In this document: positions 16,165 to 24,340 of the stretch, piece after piece
Layout: each line of letters opens with the position of its first letter
Position numbering within the stretch: the stretch's first letter is position 1
Position numbers and translations under genes: made by a program
Assembly (NCBI GenBank): GCA_947259175.1
Contig: CAMYKW010000009.1
Location: forward strand, 85,559-149,558
From: an uncultured Gammaproteobacteria bacterium
GTDB taxonomy: Bacteria; Pseudomonadota; Gammaproteobacteria; Arenicellales; JAANXG01
Length of the DNA stretch: 64,000 bases
Direction: 5' to 3'
The notes under the pieces: model-generated
The model's input: only the letters and a program-made list of their open reading frames with translations
What the model was told of the DNA's origin: nothing
Database searches by the model: none

Positions 16165-17630
16165 AATGCGCGCTGGTCATACCCGCATGGCGCTCGGAAG
16201 ATCTGTTTCCGACCAAGACGGCGGGCTTCCAGATCAACTACTGGGAGCCCCTGGGTACGCTGTACCTGGCGGCGGCGCTGCAAAAGGCGGGGCATGCGGT
16301 GCAGTTTTACAACGGCGCCTTTCAGAGCCATGCCGAGATCATGGCCGGCATCAAAGATTTCGAACCACAGTTTGTCGGAATCTATTCGACGACATTCGGC
16401 TGGCCGAAAGCGGTCTCAACCGCCGGCGCGGTGAAGGCTTTGGACGGCAATATCTTTGTGTGTGCCGGCGGGCCTTATCCCATCGCGGAACAGGACCAAT
16501 GCCTGACCAACGGCGGTGCAATCTTCGATGCGGTGGTGACTGGGGAGGCTGAGACGACGGTCCCGGAGATGGTCGACCGGCTTGAACGGGCCGCATCCCT
16601 AGATGGTGTGCTCGGTGTGGTGTTTCGTAAAGTACAACGCGTGATCCGTAATCCACCGCGACCGTTGATTGAGGACCTTGATGCACTGGCGTTCCCGGCA
16701 AGGGAGTTACTGGGCGATCCGAATCGTTACGTTCCACCGCCGGCGACGTACCGCCGCAAGCCGGTGGCGGTGATGATTACCTCACGGGGCTGCAGCCGGC
16801 GATGCATCTTTTGTTTCCAGACCGACAAGCAAAGGAAAAGCGGCCGGCGTGGGGTGCGTTATCGTTCGGTAGACAACGTGCTGCAGGAAATCGAGCTGTG
16901 CCTCAATATGGGTTACCGCGAAATCAAGTTCATCGATGACAGCTTCGCCGCCGACTATGATCGGGCGATGGCCCTGGCGCGGGGGATTCGTGCGCGGCGC
17001 TTGAACTTCGTGTGGTTCGCATCGGCGTGCGTCAATCAGGTGGACAGGCCGTTGCTGCAGGCGATGAAAGACGCCGGTTGCTGGGCCATCCTCCTGGGCG
17101 CCGAGAGCGGCGTGCAGCGCAACCTGAATACGCTGCGTAAGGGGATAACGCTGGATCAGACCCGGGCGGCGGTACGCGCCGCCAAGGACGTGGGTTTGAA
17201 GGTGAGCACGCCGTTTTTGTTCGGCATACCGGGCGAGACCTTCGAAGACGGTCTCAAGACCATAGAATTTGCCGCGGAATTGAATCCCGATCTGGCAAAC
17301 TTTCATGCGTTGACGGCATTTCCGGGTACTTATCTTTACGAGCACCTCGACGAGTTCGGCACGGTGTCCAATCAACTGTCAGACTACAGCTATCAGGGAG
17401 CGGCTTTCGCGCCCTACACCATGAGCCGCGAGCAGATCCAGGAGTTGCGCCAGTTGGCGTTTCGCCGTTTCTACACACGTCCCAGCTTCCTGCTGCAGAG
17501 GTTGGTGCAGATTCGCACCTGGCACGACTGCAAGGTCGCCGTCAGAGGGATACGCGGGTTGTTCTGGCTGTGGGCGAAAAGAAGGCTGTTCCAGCGCAAG
17601 CCCGTACGCGTCAGGGCTAAACGCGCATGA
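16161..17630 (+). CDS. B12-binding-domain radical SAM protein
   Basis: The 489-residue protein overlaps the upstream FAD gene as ATGA. Residues 1-150 form a cobalamin-binding-type Rossmann domain (GFQINYWEPLGTLYLAAALQ, GIYSTTFGWPKAVS), without an obvious DxHxxG cobalamin ligand motif. The radical SAM cluster motif is C211-S-R-R-C215-I-F-C218, followed by FIDDSFAADYDRA, GAESGVQRNL and STPFLFGIPGET. This architecture occurs in methyltransferases and C-C bond-forming enzymes of lipid, hopanoid and glycan pathways. Substrate unknown. Its 3' end overlaps the convergent radical SAM gene by 14 bases. Confidence 0.85.
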   Translation: MKCALVIPAWRSEDLFPTKTAGFQINYWEPLGTLYLAAALQKAGHAVQFYNGAFQSHAEIMAGIKDFEPQFVGIYSTTFGWPKAVSTAGAVKALDGNIFVCAGGPYPIAEQDQCLTNGGAIFDAVVTGEAETTVPEMVDRLERAASLDGVLGVVFRKVQRVIRNPPRPLIEDLDALAFPARELLGDPNRYVPPPATYRRKPVAVMITSRGCSRRCIFCFQTDKQRKSGRRGVRYRSVDNVLQEIELCLNMGYREIKFIDDSFAADYDRAMALARGIRARRLNFVWFASACVNQVDRPLLQAMKDAGCWAILLGAESGVQRNLNTLRKGITLDQTRAAVRAAKDVGLKVSTPFLFGIPGETFEDGLKTIEFAAELNPDLANFHALTAFPGTYLYEHLDEFGTVSNQLSDYSYQGAAFAPYTMSREQIQELRQLAFRRFYTRPSFLLQRLVQIRTWHDCKVAVRGIRGLFWLWAKRRLFQRKPVRVRAKRA

Positions 17631-18705
17631 CCTGCCGGTATTCGCTCAACAGGGCGGGATACTGGCAGGGATTCAACAGGATATTGGTCATGAAATTGCA
17701 CTCATGGCTGCAATAACACTCACGTTCCCGTATTGAGGCGAGCGCGCGTTTCGCCGCCGGTGTGTCGCACACCCTGGCGAGGTCATAGCCGTAATCGCGA
17801 ATGTTGCCAAAAGCGTCCTGGCGTATTTCGCACGGATACACGTCGCCATTCTCGGTGAGCACCAGACTGGCGCGTCCGGCATAACAGGGTATCAGGCGCC
17901 GTTGCGCCAACATGGTGTCGTGGATGAGGCGCCGCTGTAATACGTCCTGAGCGGCCTTTAATCGAGCGCCGGTGAAGCGATAGGTCCTGCGGCGTTCGCT
18001 CTTCAGGTTGCGCGCCAATCGTGAGACGGCATGTTGATACCTGGCGAGATCTACGTCCTTGCATTCAGTGTTGACCAGGTCTCCTCGCACCAGAGAAATC
18101 GTGTGTGTCCGGATGTCTTGCATGGACTCGACAAAATCTATGATGCCATCCATCTTGTCCTGGTTCTGGGCTAGGAATACGGTGTTCACCCCCAACTCGA
18201 AATTGGGATGCAAGTCCAGCAGACCACGAAGGCGTTCATAGGTGTCCAGGGTCTTGTCGAAACTCCCCGGGGTGTTGCGTAACCGGTCGTGATCGTCATA
18301 TAAGCCGTCAATGGACAGCTTGACGGCAATGACACTGTGCGTGCAGCGGCGCAGGATCTCCGCGGTTCTCTCTCTTATCAACTCGGGCGTAAGCCCGTTG
18401 GTGGGTAACAATATGATCGCCGGTCTGTTGAGGCGGTAAAACACCTCGCATATCTCCACCAAGTCCTTGCGCAGGTAAACCTCGCCACCGGAGAATGCCA
18501 GCCACAACAGGTTCTTTAGCGAACCTGCGGTCTTTTCAATTTCCCGTAAGCTCAATTCGTCACATCCGTTGTGCGGGTGTTGGTTGCTGCGTAGATAGAA
18601 ACAGAACGGGCAACGCGCGTTGCATCGTCGCGTCAGGAAAAACGTCAGATGGATTGGCCGGCGCTTGGAAAGAATCGAGGGCCAATGGCGTATCGGGGAA
18701 AACAT
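17617..18705 (-). CDS. Radical SAM protein with SPASM-like C-terminus
   Basis: The 362-residue protein carries the cluster motif C28-N-A-R-C32-P-F-C35 and the usual GGE motif (AFSGGEVYLRKDL). Its C-terminal part has extra cysteines (IPCYAGRASLVLTENGDVYP, then ECYCSHECNF), consistent with SPASM or Twitch-type auxiliary iron-sulfur sites. SPASM enzymes often modify peptides or small carrier proteins, which makes the nearby microproteins interesting candidate substrates, though this is only inference from position. It is co-directional with the GT2 gene and 19 bases downstream of it. Confidence 0.85.
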   Translation of the reverse strand: MFSPIRHWPSILSKRRPIHLTFFLTRRCNARCPFCFYLRSNQHPHNGCDELSLREIEKTAGSLKNLLWLAFSGGEVYLRKDLVEICEVFYRLNRPAIILLPTNGLTPELIRERTAEILRRCTHSVIAVKLSIDGLYDDHDRLRNTPGSFDKTLDTYERLRGLLDLHPNFELGVNTVFLAQNQDKMDGIIDFVESMQDIRTHTISLVRGDLVNTECKDVDLARYQHAVSRLARNLKSERRRTYRFTGARLKAAQDVLQRRLIHDTMLAQRRLIPCYAGRASLVLTENGDVYPCEIRQDAFGNIRDYGYDLARVCDTPAAKRALASIRERECYCSHECNFMTNILLNPCQYPALLSEYRQVMRV

Positions 18706-18724
18706 GACGTTGCTTTCCCTTGCC

Positions 18725-19708
18725 CTAAGATTTACGCCAATATCGAATCAAGCCCACTATCGCTCCCAGCCCCACGGGCAACGGATATAACACCATGTAA
18801 TAGGTCACTGCCGCCAGAGAAAACAGTATATCGTCGCGGTGGTAAAGGGCCAACAACATTCGTTTGTTGATCGTTGCATTGGCGAATTGAACCGCAGCGA
18901 TTGCAACCCACCACCCCCAGTGTGCGCTGGCCAATAACATGACCAGCAGCAGCCAACTCAGGAAACAAGCGCATACATTGGTCTTCAGTTCCAACGAAGC
19001 CGTCCCGGAGTCCGAAAGCAGGTCCTGATTTTCGATCGAGTACATCGTCCAATACATGGCTTTACGAAACGCGTTACGCAAAGATCCGAGCAGCGAGAAA
19101 TCGAAAATGTGGCGTACTTGAATGGCGGGATCCATGACCAGTTCGATGCCGCGACGCCGCAAGCGATGACTGAACTCCACATCCTCGAGTATCGGACCCG
19201 GGGATTCCGAAAATCCTCCCTGTGCATGGAATTCGTCTGCGGTTATCGCCATGGCGTGGGTGGCGAGATAATCCGCGTTGGGCGCGTGTTTGGTTTCCGA
19301 GTAATTGATGAAGATCGACTGAAAGCGGTTGAAAAAGCCCTGGTCCGCCGGTTGGCGGGTGTAGGTGCCGCCCACCACCGTTGAAGGGCGGGAAGCGGCC
19401 ATGGCTCGGCTGACTGCGGTCAGGGTGTCCTCGTCGAGCAAACAGTCGGCGTCGGTAAAGAACAGGATGCGCCCCCTGGCGTGTTGAGCCCCGGTGTTTC
19501 TGGCATTCGCCGCGCCGCAGTGTTTGGGCAGGCGCACCAGTTGGCAGGGAAACCGTTCGATGATGCGCACCGAATCGTCGGTGGAACTATCATCCACGAC
19601 GATGACCTCGAACTGCGGGTGCCGCGATGCGAGCGCTGCTCCCAGGCAGGCGCCGATGGTTCTTTCGCCGTTGTGATTCGGGACGATGATCGATATCTCG
19701 GGATCCAA
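18725..19708 (-). CDS. Family 2 glycosyltransferase with C-terminal membrane segments
   Basis: I choose a TTG start at 19708, which has an AGGAG ribosome site at good spacing and puts the catalytic domain at the N-terminus (DPEISIIVPNHNGERTIGAC). The frame stays open to 19906 but that part is GC-rich and low-complexity. The 327-residue product has GT2 motifs VIVVDDSSTDDS, FFTDADCLLDEDT and ILEDVEFSHRLRRRG, then three hydrophobic segments at the C-terminus. It would transfer a sugar from a nucleotide donor at the cytoplasmic membrane face. It heads the minus-strand pair with the SPASM-like radical SAM gene. Confidence 0.85.
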   Translation of the reverse strand: MDPEISIIVPNHNGERTIGACLGAALASRHPQFEVIVVDDSSTDDSVRIIERFPCQLVRLPKHCGAANARNTGAQHARGRILFFTDADCLLDEDTLTAVSRAMAASRPSTVVGGTYTRQPADQGFFNRFQSIFINYSETKHAPNADYLATHAMAITADEFHAQGGFSESPGPILEDVEFSHRLRRRGIELVMDPAIQVRHIFDFSLLGSLRNAFRKAMYWTMYSIENQDLLSDSGTASLELKTNVCACFLSWLLLVMLLASAHWGWWVAIAAVQFANATINKRMLLALYHRDDILFSLAAVTYYMVLYPLPVGLGAIVGLIRYWRKS

Positions 19709-19833
19709 CGCGACGTCTCCTGCTGCGCGGCCGTCATTTGCACCGTTCGAGGATAGCAGTTTGGGTGCAAGTCGTGGCGGTTTACGGCGCCTGAAGCCGG
19801 CCCCGGCCCGGGGACCCGCGCCGGGGCCGGTGA

Positions 19834-19871
19834 ATGATGCAAATGAATCATTTCCAGTGGGCGGGTACAAT
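19834..19871 (+). promoter_or_regulatory. Candidate FNR/CRP-type promoter of the rhodanese gene
   Basis: ATGATGCAAATGAA (19834-19847) matches the FNR consensus TTGATnnnnATCAA except at two positions. A -10-like TACAAT lies at 19866-19871, putting the site roughly 38-41 bases before a likely transcript start. A GC-rich 10-bp inverted repeat (19797-19806 with 19821-19830) lies just upstream. Weaker than the FNR-like sites at 34914 and 60402. Confidence 0.4.
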
Positions 19872-19948
19872 AGTAAAAACCTAGCAAGCACTGGAAATGG
19901 TTTCACTGCATACGTTTGTCATCAATGACTGTTTAGGAGGAGTTAATC

Positions 19949-20965
19949 ATGAAACGAAGTCTCGACATCTGCGCTAAGGCACTGCTCGCGACGCTGTTGG
20001 TCGCATGGGGAGGCAGCGTGTCCGCGGGTCAATGGGCCAACCCCGACCTGCTGCTCGATGCGAAAGCCGTGAAGGCAAACATCGACAAGTCCAATTGGGC
20101 GGTGGTCGATTGCCGCGGCCTCAAGCAATACGCCAAAGGACACATACCCGGCGCCATCAGCCTCGGCGACCGTTGCAAGAAGGCCTTGCGCGACGCCACC
20201 TCGAGGGTGTACCGGGATGCTGGAAAATACGAAAAACTTTTTGGGGCGGTGGGCATCGGCAACGACACCCATGTCGTATTTTACGGCGGCGATCTCGGCA
20301 CGCTCTTGGATGCCACGGTCGGATTCTGGATCATGGAGTACCTCGGGCACGAGGGTAAAGTGCACGTGTTGAACGGCGGTGTGGAGGCCTGGCGCAAGGC
20401 CGGATATCGGCTGGACAATAAGCTGGTAAAGAGAGACCCGACCACCTTCAAGGCGAACGTGGTCGCCGGCAGATACGGCGAGACCGACGAAGTGCTCAAG
20501 ATTGCCTCCGGCGACATGAAAAATCAGCTGGTGGACTCGCGAACCAAGAAGGAGTATCAAGGCAAGGATATCCGCGCGATCCGCGGTGGCCACGTGCCGA
20601 ACGTTACCGTCAACGTGTCGCACATCGACACCCTGATGCAGGAAAAGAACGCCAAGACCGGTAAAATGCAGCCGGTGGCCTATCTGGACCCCGACGCCGC
20701 TGAGAAGGCGTTTGGCTCGCTGGACAAGTCCAAGCGCACCCTCGCCTATTGCCAGACCGGAACCCGTTCGACGATGACCTACCTGCAGTTGCGCGCGTTG
20801 GGCTTCAAGGATGTCGCCAACTGGGATGAGTCATGGCGCGTCTACGGATCCCAGCTGAACTATCCGGTGGAAGGTGAGCAATGGTTCAACTTCGCCAGTC
20901 TCAACAAGAAAGTTAAAAACCTGGAGAAAAAACTCGCGGCGATGGAAAAGGCCGCCAAGAAATAA
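19949..20965 (+). CDS. Exported tandem-rhodanese sulfurtransferase
   Basis: A textbook AGGAGG precedes the ATG. Residues 1-26 are a Sec signal peptide (LLATLLVAWGGSVSAG), so this 338-residue protein works in the periplasm. It has two rhodanese domains. The first (residues 35-160) has VVFYGGDLGT where the catalytic loop should be and lacks the cysteine. The second carries active C268 in CQTGTRST. The C-terminus (NKKVKNLEKKLAAMEKAAKK) is a short coiled coil that may mediate oligomerisation. It is the probable periplasmic sulfane-sulfur donor or acceptor for the YeeE/TusA/DsrE-like relay and ends at a strong terminator. Confidence 0.9.
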   Translation: MKRSLDICAKALLATLLVAWGGSVSAGQWANPDLLLDAKAVKANIDKSNWAVVDCRGLKQYAKGHIPGAISLGDRCKKALRDATSRVYRDAGKYEKLFGAVGIGNDTHVVFYGGDLGTLLDATVGFWIMEYLGHEGKVHVLNGGVEAWRKAGYRLDNKLVKRDPTTFKANVVAGRYGETDEVLKIASGDMKNQLVDSRTKKEYQGKDIRAIRGGHVPNVTVNVSHIDTLMQEKNAKTGKMQPVAYLDPDAAEKAFGSLDKSKRTLAYCQTGTRSTMTYLQLRALGFKDVANWDESWRVYGSQLNYPVEGEQWFNFASLNKKVKNLEKKLAAMEKAAKK

Positions 20966-21009
20966 GCCGGCCGTCATCCGTACCTGGCGCGCCAGGGGGC
21001 CACAAATCA

Positions 21010-21041
21010 GGGCCGCGGTTTTCAGCTGCGGCCCTTTTTTT
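21010..21041 (+). terminator. Rho-independent terminator after the rhodanese gene
   Basis: GGGCCGC (21010-21016) pairs with GCGGCCC (21028-21034), followed by seven T residues (21035-21041). Confidence 0.92.
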
Positions 21042-21096
21042 GGGTGCGGCCGGCAGGGCGCACCCACTGGGTGGAGAAAAACCCTGCGATTTGCGC

Positions 21097-21102
21097 TATA
21101 AT
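21097..21102 (+). promoter_or_regulatory. Consensus -10 box upstream of the kor operon
   Basis: A perfect TATAAT lies 31 bases before a 36-codon open frame and about 290 bases before korA. No good -35 is visible at 17 bp, which may indicate an activator. The 20966-21392 interval holds only the terminator, this box and the small frame. Confidence 0.45.
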
Positions 21103-21132
21103 CTTAGACAAGCTAAGCTGAACAACAGCATC

Positions 21133-21243
21133 ATGAAATTTCCCGTGATTGCTGAAAAGCCAACGGCTTGGTGTTGGGGGCGCAGCAGGACAGTCAAGCC
21201 TACCCGGACCGCCATCTGCGTGCCGGGCGGGACCGGTGCGTAG
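21133..21243 (+). CDS. Possible 36-aa leader peptide or microprotein
   Basis: A short frame runs from the ATG at 21133 to the TAG at 21241. It encodes MKFPVIAEKPTAWCWG, a basic middle (RSRTVKPTRT) and a C-terminus AICVPGGTGA. It sits directly downstream of a consensus -10 and upstream of korA, in a leader of about 290 bases. The two cysteines, two tryptophans and defined sequence make chance possible but not certain. It has no clear ribosome site. It could be a regulatory upstream frame or an unrelated small gene. Confidence 0.3.
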   Translation: MKFPVIAEKPTAWCWGRSRTVKPTRTAICVPGGTGA

Positions 21244-21392
21244 TTGAGACGCAAAGTGCTAGCAAAAATAAGCGTTGACGTGCGATTCATTGCTCATCCG
21301 CGAATTGCGGGTGACGCCCCCCGATATTGCCGGCGTTCAGGGCTGGGGTCATCACGGCAGGGTCCACTTTGACGCGTTGACGACAACGGCAG

Positions 21393-23303
21393 ATGAACGA
21401 CACCACCGCGGTACCCAAATTCACTGACGACCAACCCACCCCGGTCGCGGACGGCGCGCCGCAGGCTGAGCAACTGCGCGATCATGTCGTAGAGATCATC
21501 AGCGATTCCGGCGAGGGCGCGCAGAAGTGCGGCCAGTCGTTTGCGAGTATCGCGGCCAAGATGGGTCACGGCATTTGGACGGTAGAGATCATCCCCGCCG
21601 AGATCGAGCCACCGGCGCGAAGTATCGAAGGCGCAAGCGGAAATCGTATTCGCGTCGGGTCTTTCGCTGTCGCCAACGGTGGAGACGAAGCCGATCTGGT
21701 GATCGCGTTCAATGAGCAGGTTCTGATAGGCCGGGTACGCGCCGGCGCCCTCAAGACGGGCTGCATCATACTGCTGGAAAATAAATGGCGCCATCATCAG
21801 GATCCGGCCATTGTCGCTGCCTACACGTCAACCCACGACAAGCTGGTCGCCGACGGTTACCGCGTCTACGAGATTCCCATGGAACAGGTGTGCCTGCAGC
21901 ACACGAGCAATCCTCAGCGCGGAAAGAACATGTTCGTGCTCGGTATGCTCAACCGGCTCTATGGTCAGGATTTGAAGCTTGCGCGTGAGCAGGTGGCGTT
22001 TACATTCCGCTCCAAGAGCGCGGACATCGTGGACCGCAACGTCAAGCTGTTGGACGCGGGTTACGACTGGGTGGGGGAAAATCTCGATCTGCGCTTCGAA
22101 ATTCCCGCAGCGAGGCGGGAACAGGCACAGATTGTAGTGAGCGGCAATGCGTCTTTGGCGCTCGGCATTATGGCGTCGGGTATGGAAATCTGCTCGATGT
22201 ATCCGATTACCCCGGCGACGTCCGCGTCCCACTATCTGAGTGAGGTTTTCGAAAACGTCGGCGGATTAGTGCACCAGGCGGAAGACGAAATTGCCGCATG
22301 CGCGTTCGCGATCGGCGCCTCCTACGCGGGCAAATGCGCGGTAACCATCACATCGGGTCCGGGCATGGCCCTCAAACAGGAACTCATTGGTCTGGCGGCG
22401 ATGGCCGAGATCCCGTTGGTGATCGTTAATGTGCAGCGTGGCGGACCGAGTACCGGCCTGCCGACCAAGGTGGAGCAGGGAGATTTGCTGCAGGCGATCT
22501 TCGGCACCCATGGCGACGCGCCCCGAGTGGTGCTGGCGGCCGCTACCATCGAGGAGTGTTTCTACCTGCCGATCACCGCACGCAAGATCGCCGAGGCGTT
22601 CAATCTTCCGGTGGTGCTGCTCACGGACGCCAATCTGGCCACGGCCCAGCAGCCTTTCGCGCGGCCGCGGCTGCGCAAAGAGTGGTTTGCCGCTCCCGTG
22701 GACCAAAGTGCAATCCCGGAGGGTGAGGCGCCCTATGACTGGGATCGCAGGACCGGTCTACACCGCCGCTTCACACCGGGGCAGCCCGGCGGTATGCATA
22801 CGCTGACCGGCCTGGCCCACGATCGCAAAAGCCGGGTGGCCTATGATCCGGCGACCAACGAGGAAGGGTTGCGGCACCGCAGTTTAAAGTTGGCCGCGTT
22901 TCAAAAGACCCTCAACACGCCTGAGGTTTGTGGTGACGCGGACGGTGATTTACTGGTGATCGGCTGGGGCAGCACCCAAGGCGTTATCGAAGAGGCGGTG
23001 GAGCGGGTGCGTGCGGACGGGCATGCGGCGGCGTCCCTGCATCTGACCTATCTACAGCCGATGGCTTCGGGAATCGGCGATATCATGAAACGCTACCGGC
23101 AGGTAATGACCGTAGAGATGAACTGGGGTGACCGGATCGATGACGACTTGATCAACATCGAAAATCGTCGTTACTCCAGTCTCGCATGGTTATTACGCGC
23201 ACGTTACTTGGTGGACGTGGACTGCTGGACCGAGGTGCAGGGACAGCCGCTGAAGCCACGAGCGGTAGCCCAGGCAATTCGTAACAAGCTGACAAGGGGG
23301 TAA
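21393..23303 (+). CDS. korA: 2-oxoacid:ferredoxin oxidoreductase, fused gamma-alpha subunit
   Basis: The 636-residue protein has a gamma (acceptor-side) domain at residues 25-220 and an alpha (pyrimidine-binding) domain after it, starting VSGNASLALGIMASGMEICS with YPITPATSASHYLSE. Catalytic-region motifs include VHQAEDEIAACAFAIGASYA, TSGPGMALKQE and QRGGPSTGLPTK. This fused arrangement is typical of 2-oxoglutarate:ferredoxin oxidoreductases, which oxidise 2-oxoglutarate to succinyl-CoA or run backwards in the reductive TCA cycle. Substrate preference cannot be read with certainty. The korB GTG begins one base after this stop. Confidence 0.9.
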   Translation: MNDTTAVPKFTDDQPTPVADGAPQAEQLRDHVVEIISDSGEGAQKCGQSFASIAAKMGHGIWTVEIIPAEIEPPARSIEGASGNRIRVGSFAVANGGDEADLVIAFNEQVLIGRVRAGALKTGCIILLENKWRHHQDPAIVAAYTSTHDKLVADGYRVYEIPMEQVCLQHTSNPQRGKNMFVLGMLNRLYGQDLKLAREQVAFTFRSKSADIVDRNVKLLDAGYDWVGENLDLRFEIPAARREQAQIVVSGNASLALGIMASGMEICSMYPITPATSASHYLSEVFENVGGLVHQAEDEIAACAFAIGASYAGKCAVTITSGPGMALKQELIGLAAMAEIPLVIVNVQRGGPSTGLPTKVEQGDLLQAIFGTHGDAPRVVLAAATIEECFYLPITARKIAEAFNLPVVLLTDANLATAQQPFARPRLRKEWFAAPVDQSAIPEGEAPYDWDRRTGLHRRFTPGQPGGMHTLTGLAHDRKSRVAYDPATNEEGLRHRSLKLAAFQKTLNTPEVCGDADGDLLVIGWGSTQGVIEEAVERVRADGHAAASLHLTYLQPMASGIGDIMKRYRQVMTVEMNWGDRIDDDLINIENRRYSSLAWLLRARYLVDVDCWTEVQGQPLKPRAVAQAIRNKLTRG

Positions 23304-23304
23304 C

Positions 23305-24279
23305 GTGTTTGATCCCATCGAGGTGCTGTCTCCGAGCGTATCCGACATCGATGATGAGGCCTATTCATTAGACGACTTCGAAGGTGTCGATTCACGTTGG
23401 TGCCACCGTTGCGGCAACAACGCAATCCTTACCGCAGTGCAAAAGCTCTGTGCCGAGGAACAACTGGCTCCGGAGAAGACCGTTTTCGTGTCCGGCATCG
23501 GGTGCTCGTCACGTCTGCCGCACTACATGGGCACTTATGGATTTCATGCACTGCACGGCCGCGCGTTACCGGTCGCCGAGGGTATAAAAATTCGCCGCCC
23601 GGACTTGCACGTATTCGTGACCACCGGCGATGGCGATTGTTGCAGCATCGGCGCCGGTCACTGGTTGCACGCTATTCGTTACAACATGAACATGACGGTG
23701 TTGCTGCACGACAATCAAATCTATGGCCTCACCAAGAAGCAAGTATCGCCGACCTCCCCCCGCGGTCTGGTGAGCAACACCAGCCCGCACGGGGCTCACC
23801 TCGAGCCTCTCAATCCGCTTGCCGCAACGCTGGGCATGTCGAATATTTCGTTCGTTGCTCACGCAGTGGACTGGGTGCCGAGCGTGCTGTGCGACATTAT
23901 CAAGCAGGCGTTCCATCATCGCGGCCTGGCATTCGTATGCATTATGCAGCGCTGCCCGAATTATCTACCCGATCACTTTGAGCAATACATGAAGGATCCG
24001 GAGCGAACGGTGCTGCTTACCCACGCTCGGGGCCTGCAAGTGGACGAGGCGGTGGCGAAGCGTTTCAAGCACCGCGAGGAACATGATCCGCGGGACATAG
24101 ATCGCGCCCGGGAGCTGGCAAACAACCGGGAACGGGTGCCCCTGGGTATCCTGTACCGCAATCCGGATGTGCTTTGCTACGAGGACGTACGTGCCGGCGT
24201 TGAACACATGTCGGTGGCGGACAAGATTTCGGCGTTGGAGCGGGAGTTTGACAAGTTCACCGTACAGCCCGCGTCGTGA
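23305..24279 (+). CDS. korB: 2-oxoacid:ferredoxin oxidoreductase, beta subunit
   Basis: Starts at a GTG after the AGGGGG at the end of korA. The 324-residue TPP-binding subunit contains WCHRCGNNAIL (cysteine pair for a 4Fe-4S cluster), the TPP/Mg motif GDGDCCSIGAGHWLHAIRYN and the conserved YGLTKKQVSPTSPRG. The C-terminal 90 residues (FEQYMKDPERTVLLTHARG, then a charged helix) are typical of the beta-subunit tail. Together with KorA it forms a heterodimeric, oxygen-sensitive enzyme that uses ferredoxin. Confidence 0.92.
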   Translation: MFDPIEVLSPSVSDIDDEAYSLDDFEGVDSRWCHRCGNNAILTAVQKLCAEEQLAPEKTVFVSGIGCSSRLPHYMGTYGFHALHGRALPVAEGIKIRRPDLHVFVTTGDGDCCSIGAGHWLHAIRYNMNMTVLLHDNQIYGLTKKQVSPTSPRGLVSNTSPHGAHLEPLNPLAATLGMSNISFVAHAVDWVPSVLCDIIKQAFHHRGLAFVCIMQRCPNYLPDHFEQYMKDPERTVLLTHARGLQVDEAVAKRFKHREEHDPRDIDRARELANNRERVPLGILYRNPDVLCYEDVRAGVEHMSVADKISALEREFDKFTVQPAS

Positions 24280-24340
24280 CGCGCGTGATTTGGGCGCCTT
24301 GCGCACAATAAATGGGGATTCAGGCGATTGAGAAGCACCG

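Noticed and set aside
19797-19830. GC-rich 10-bp inverted repeat as a terminator
   Set aside because: No T run on either strand and it lies inside a divergent promoter region.
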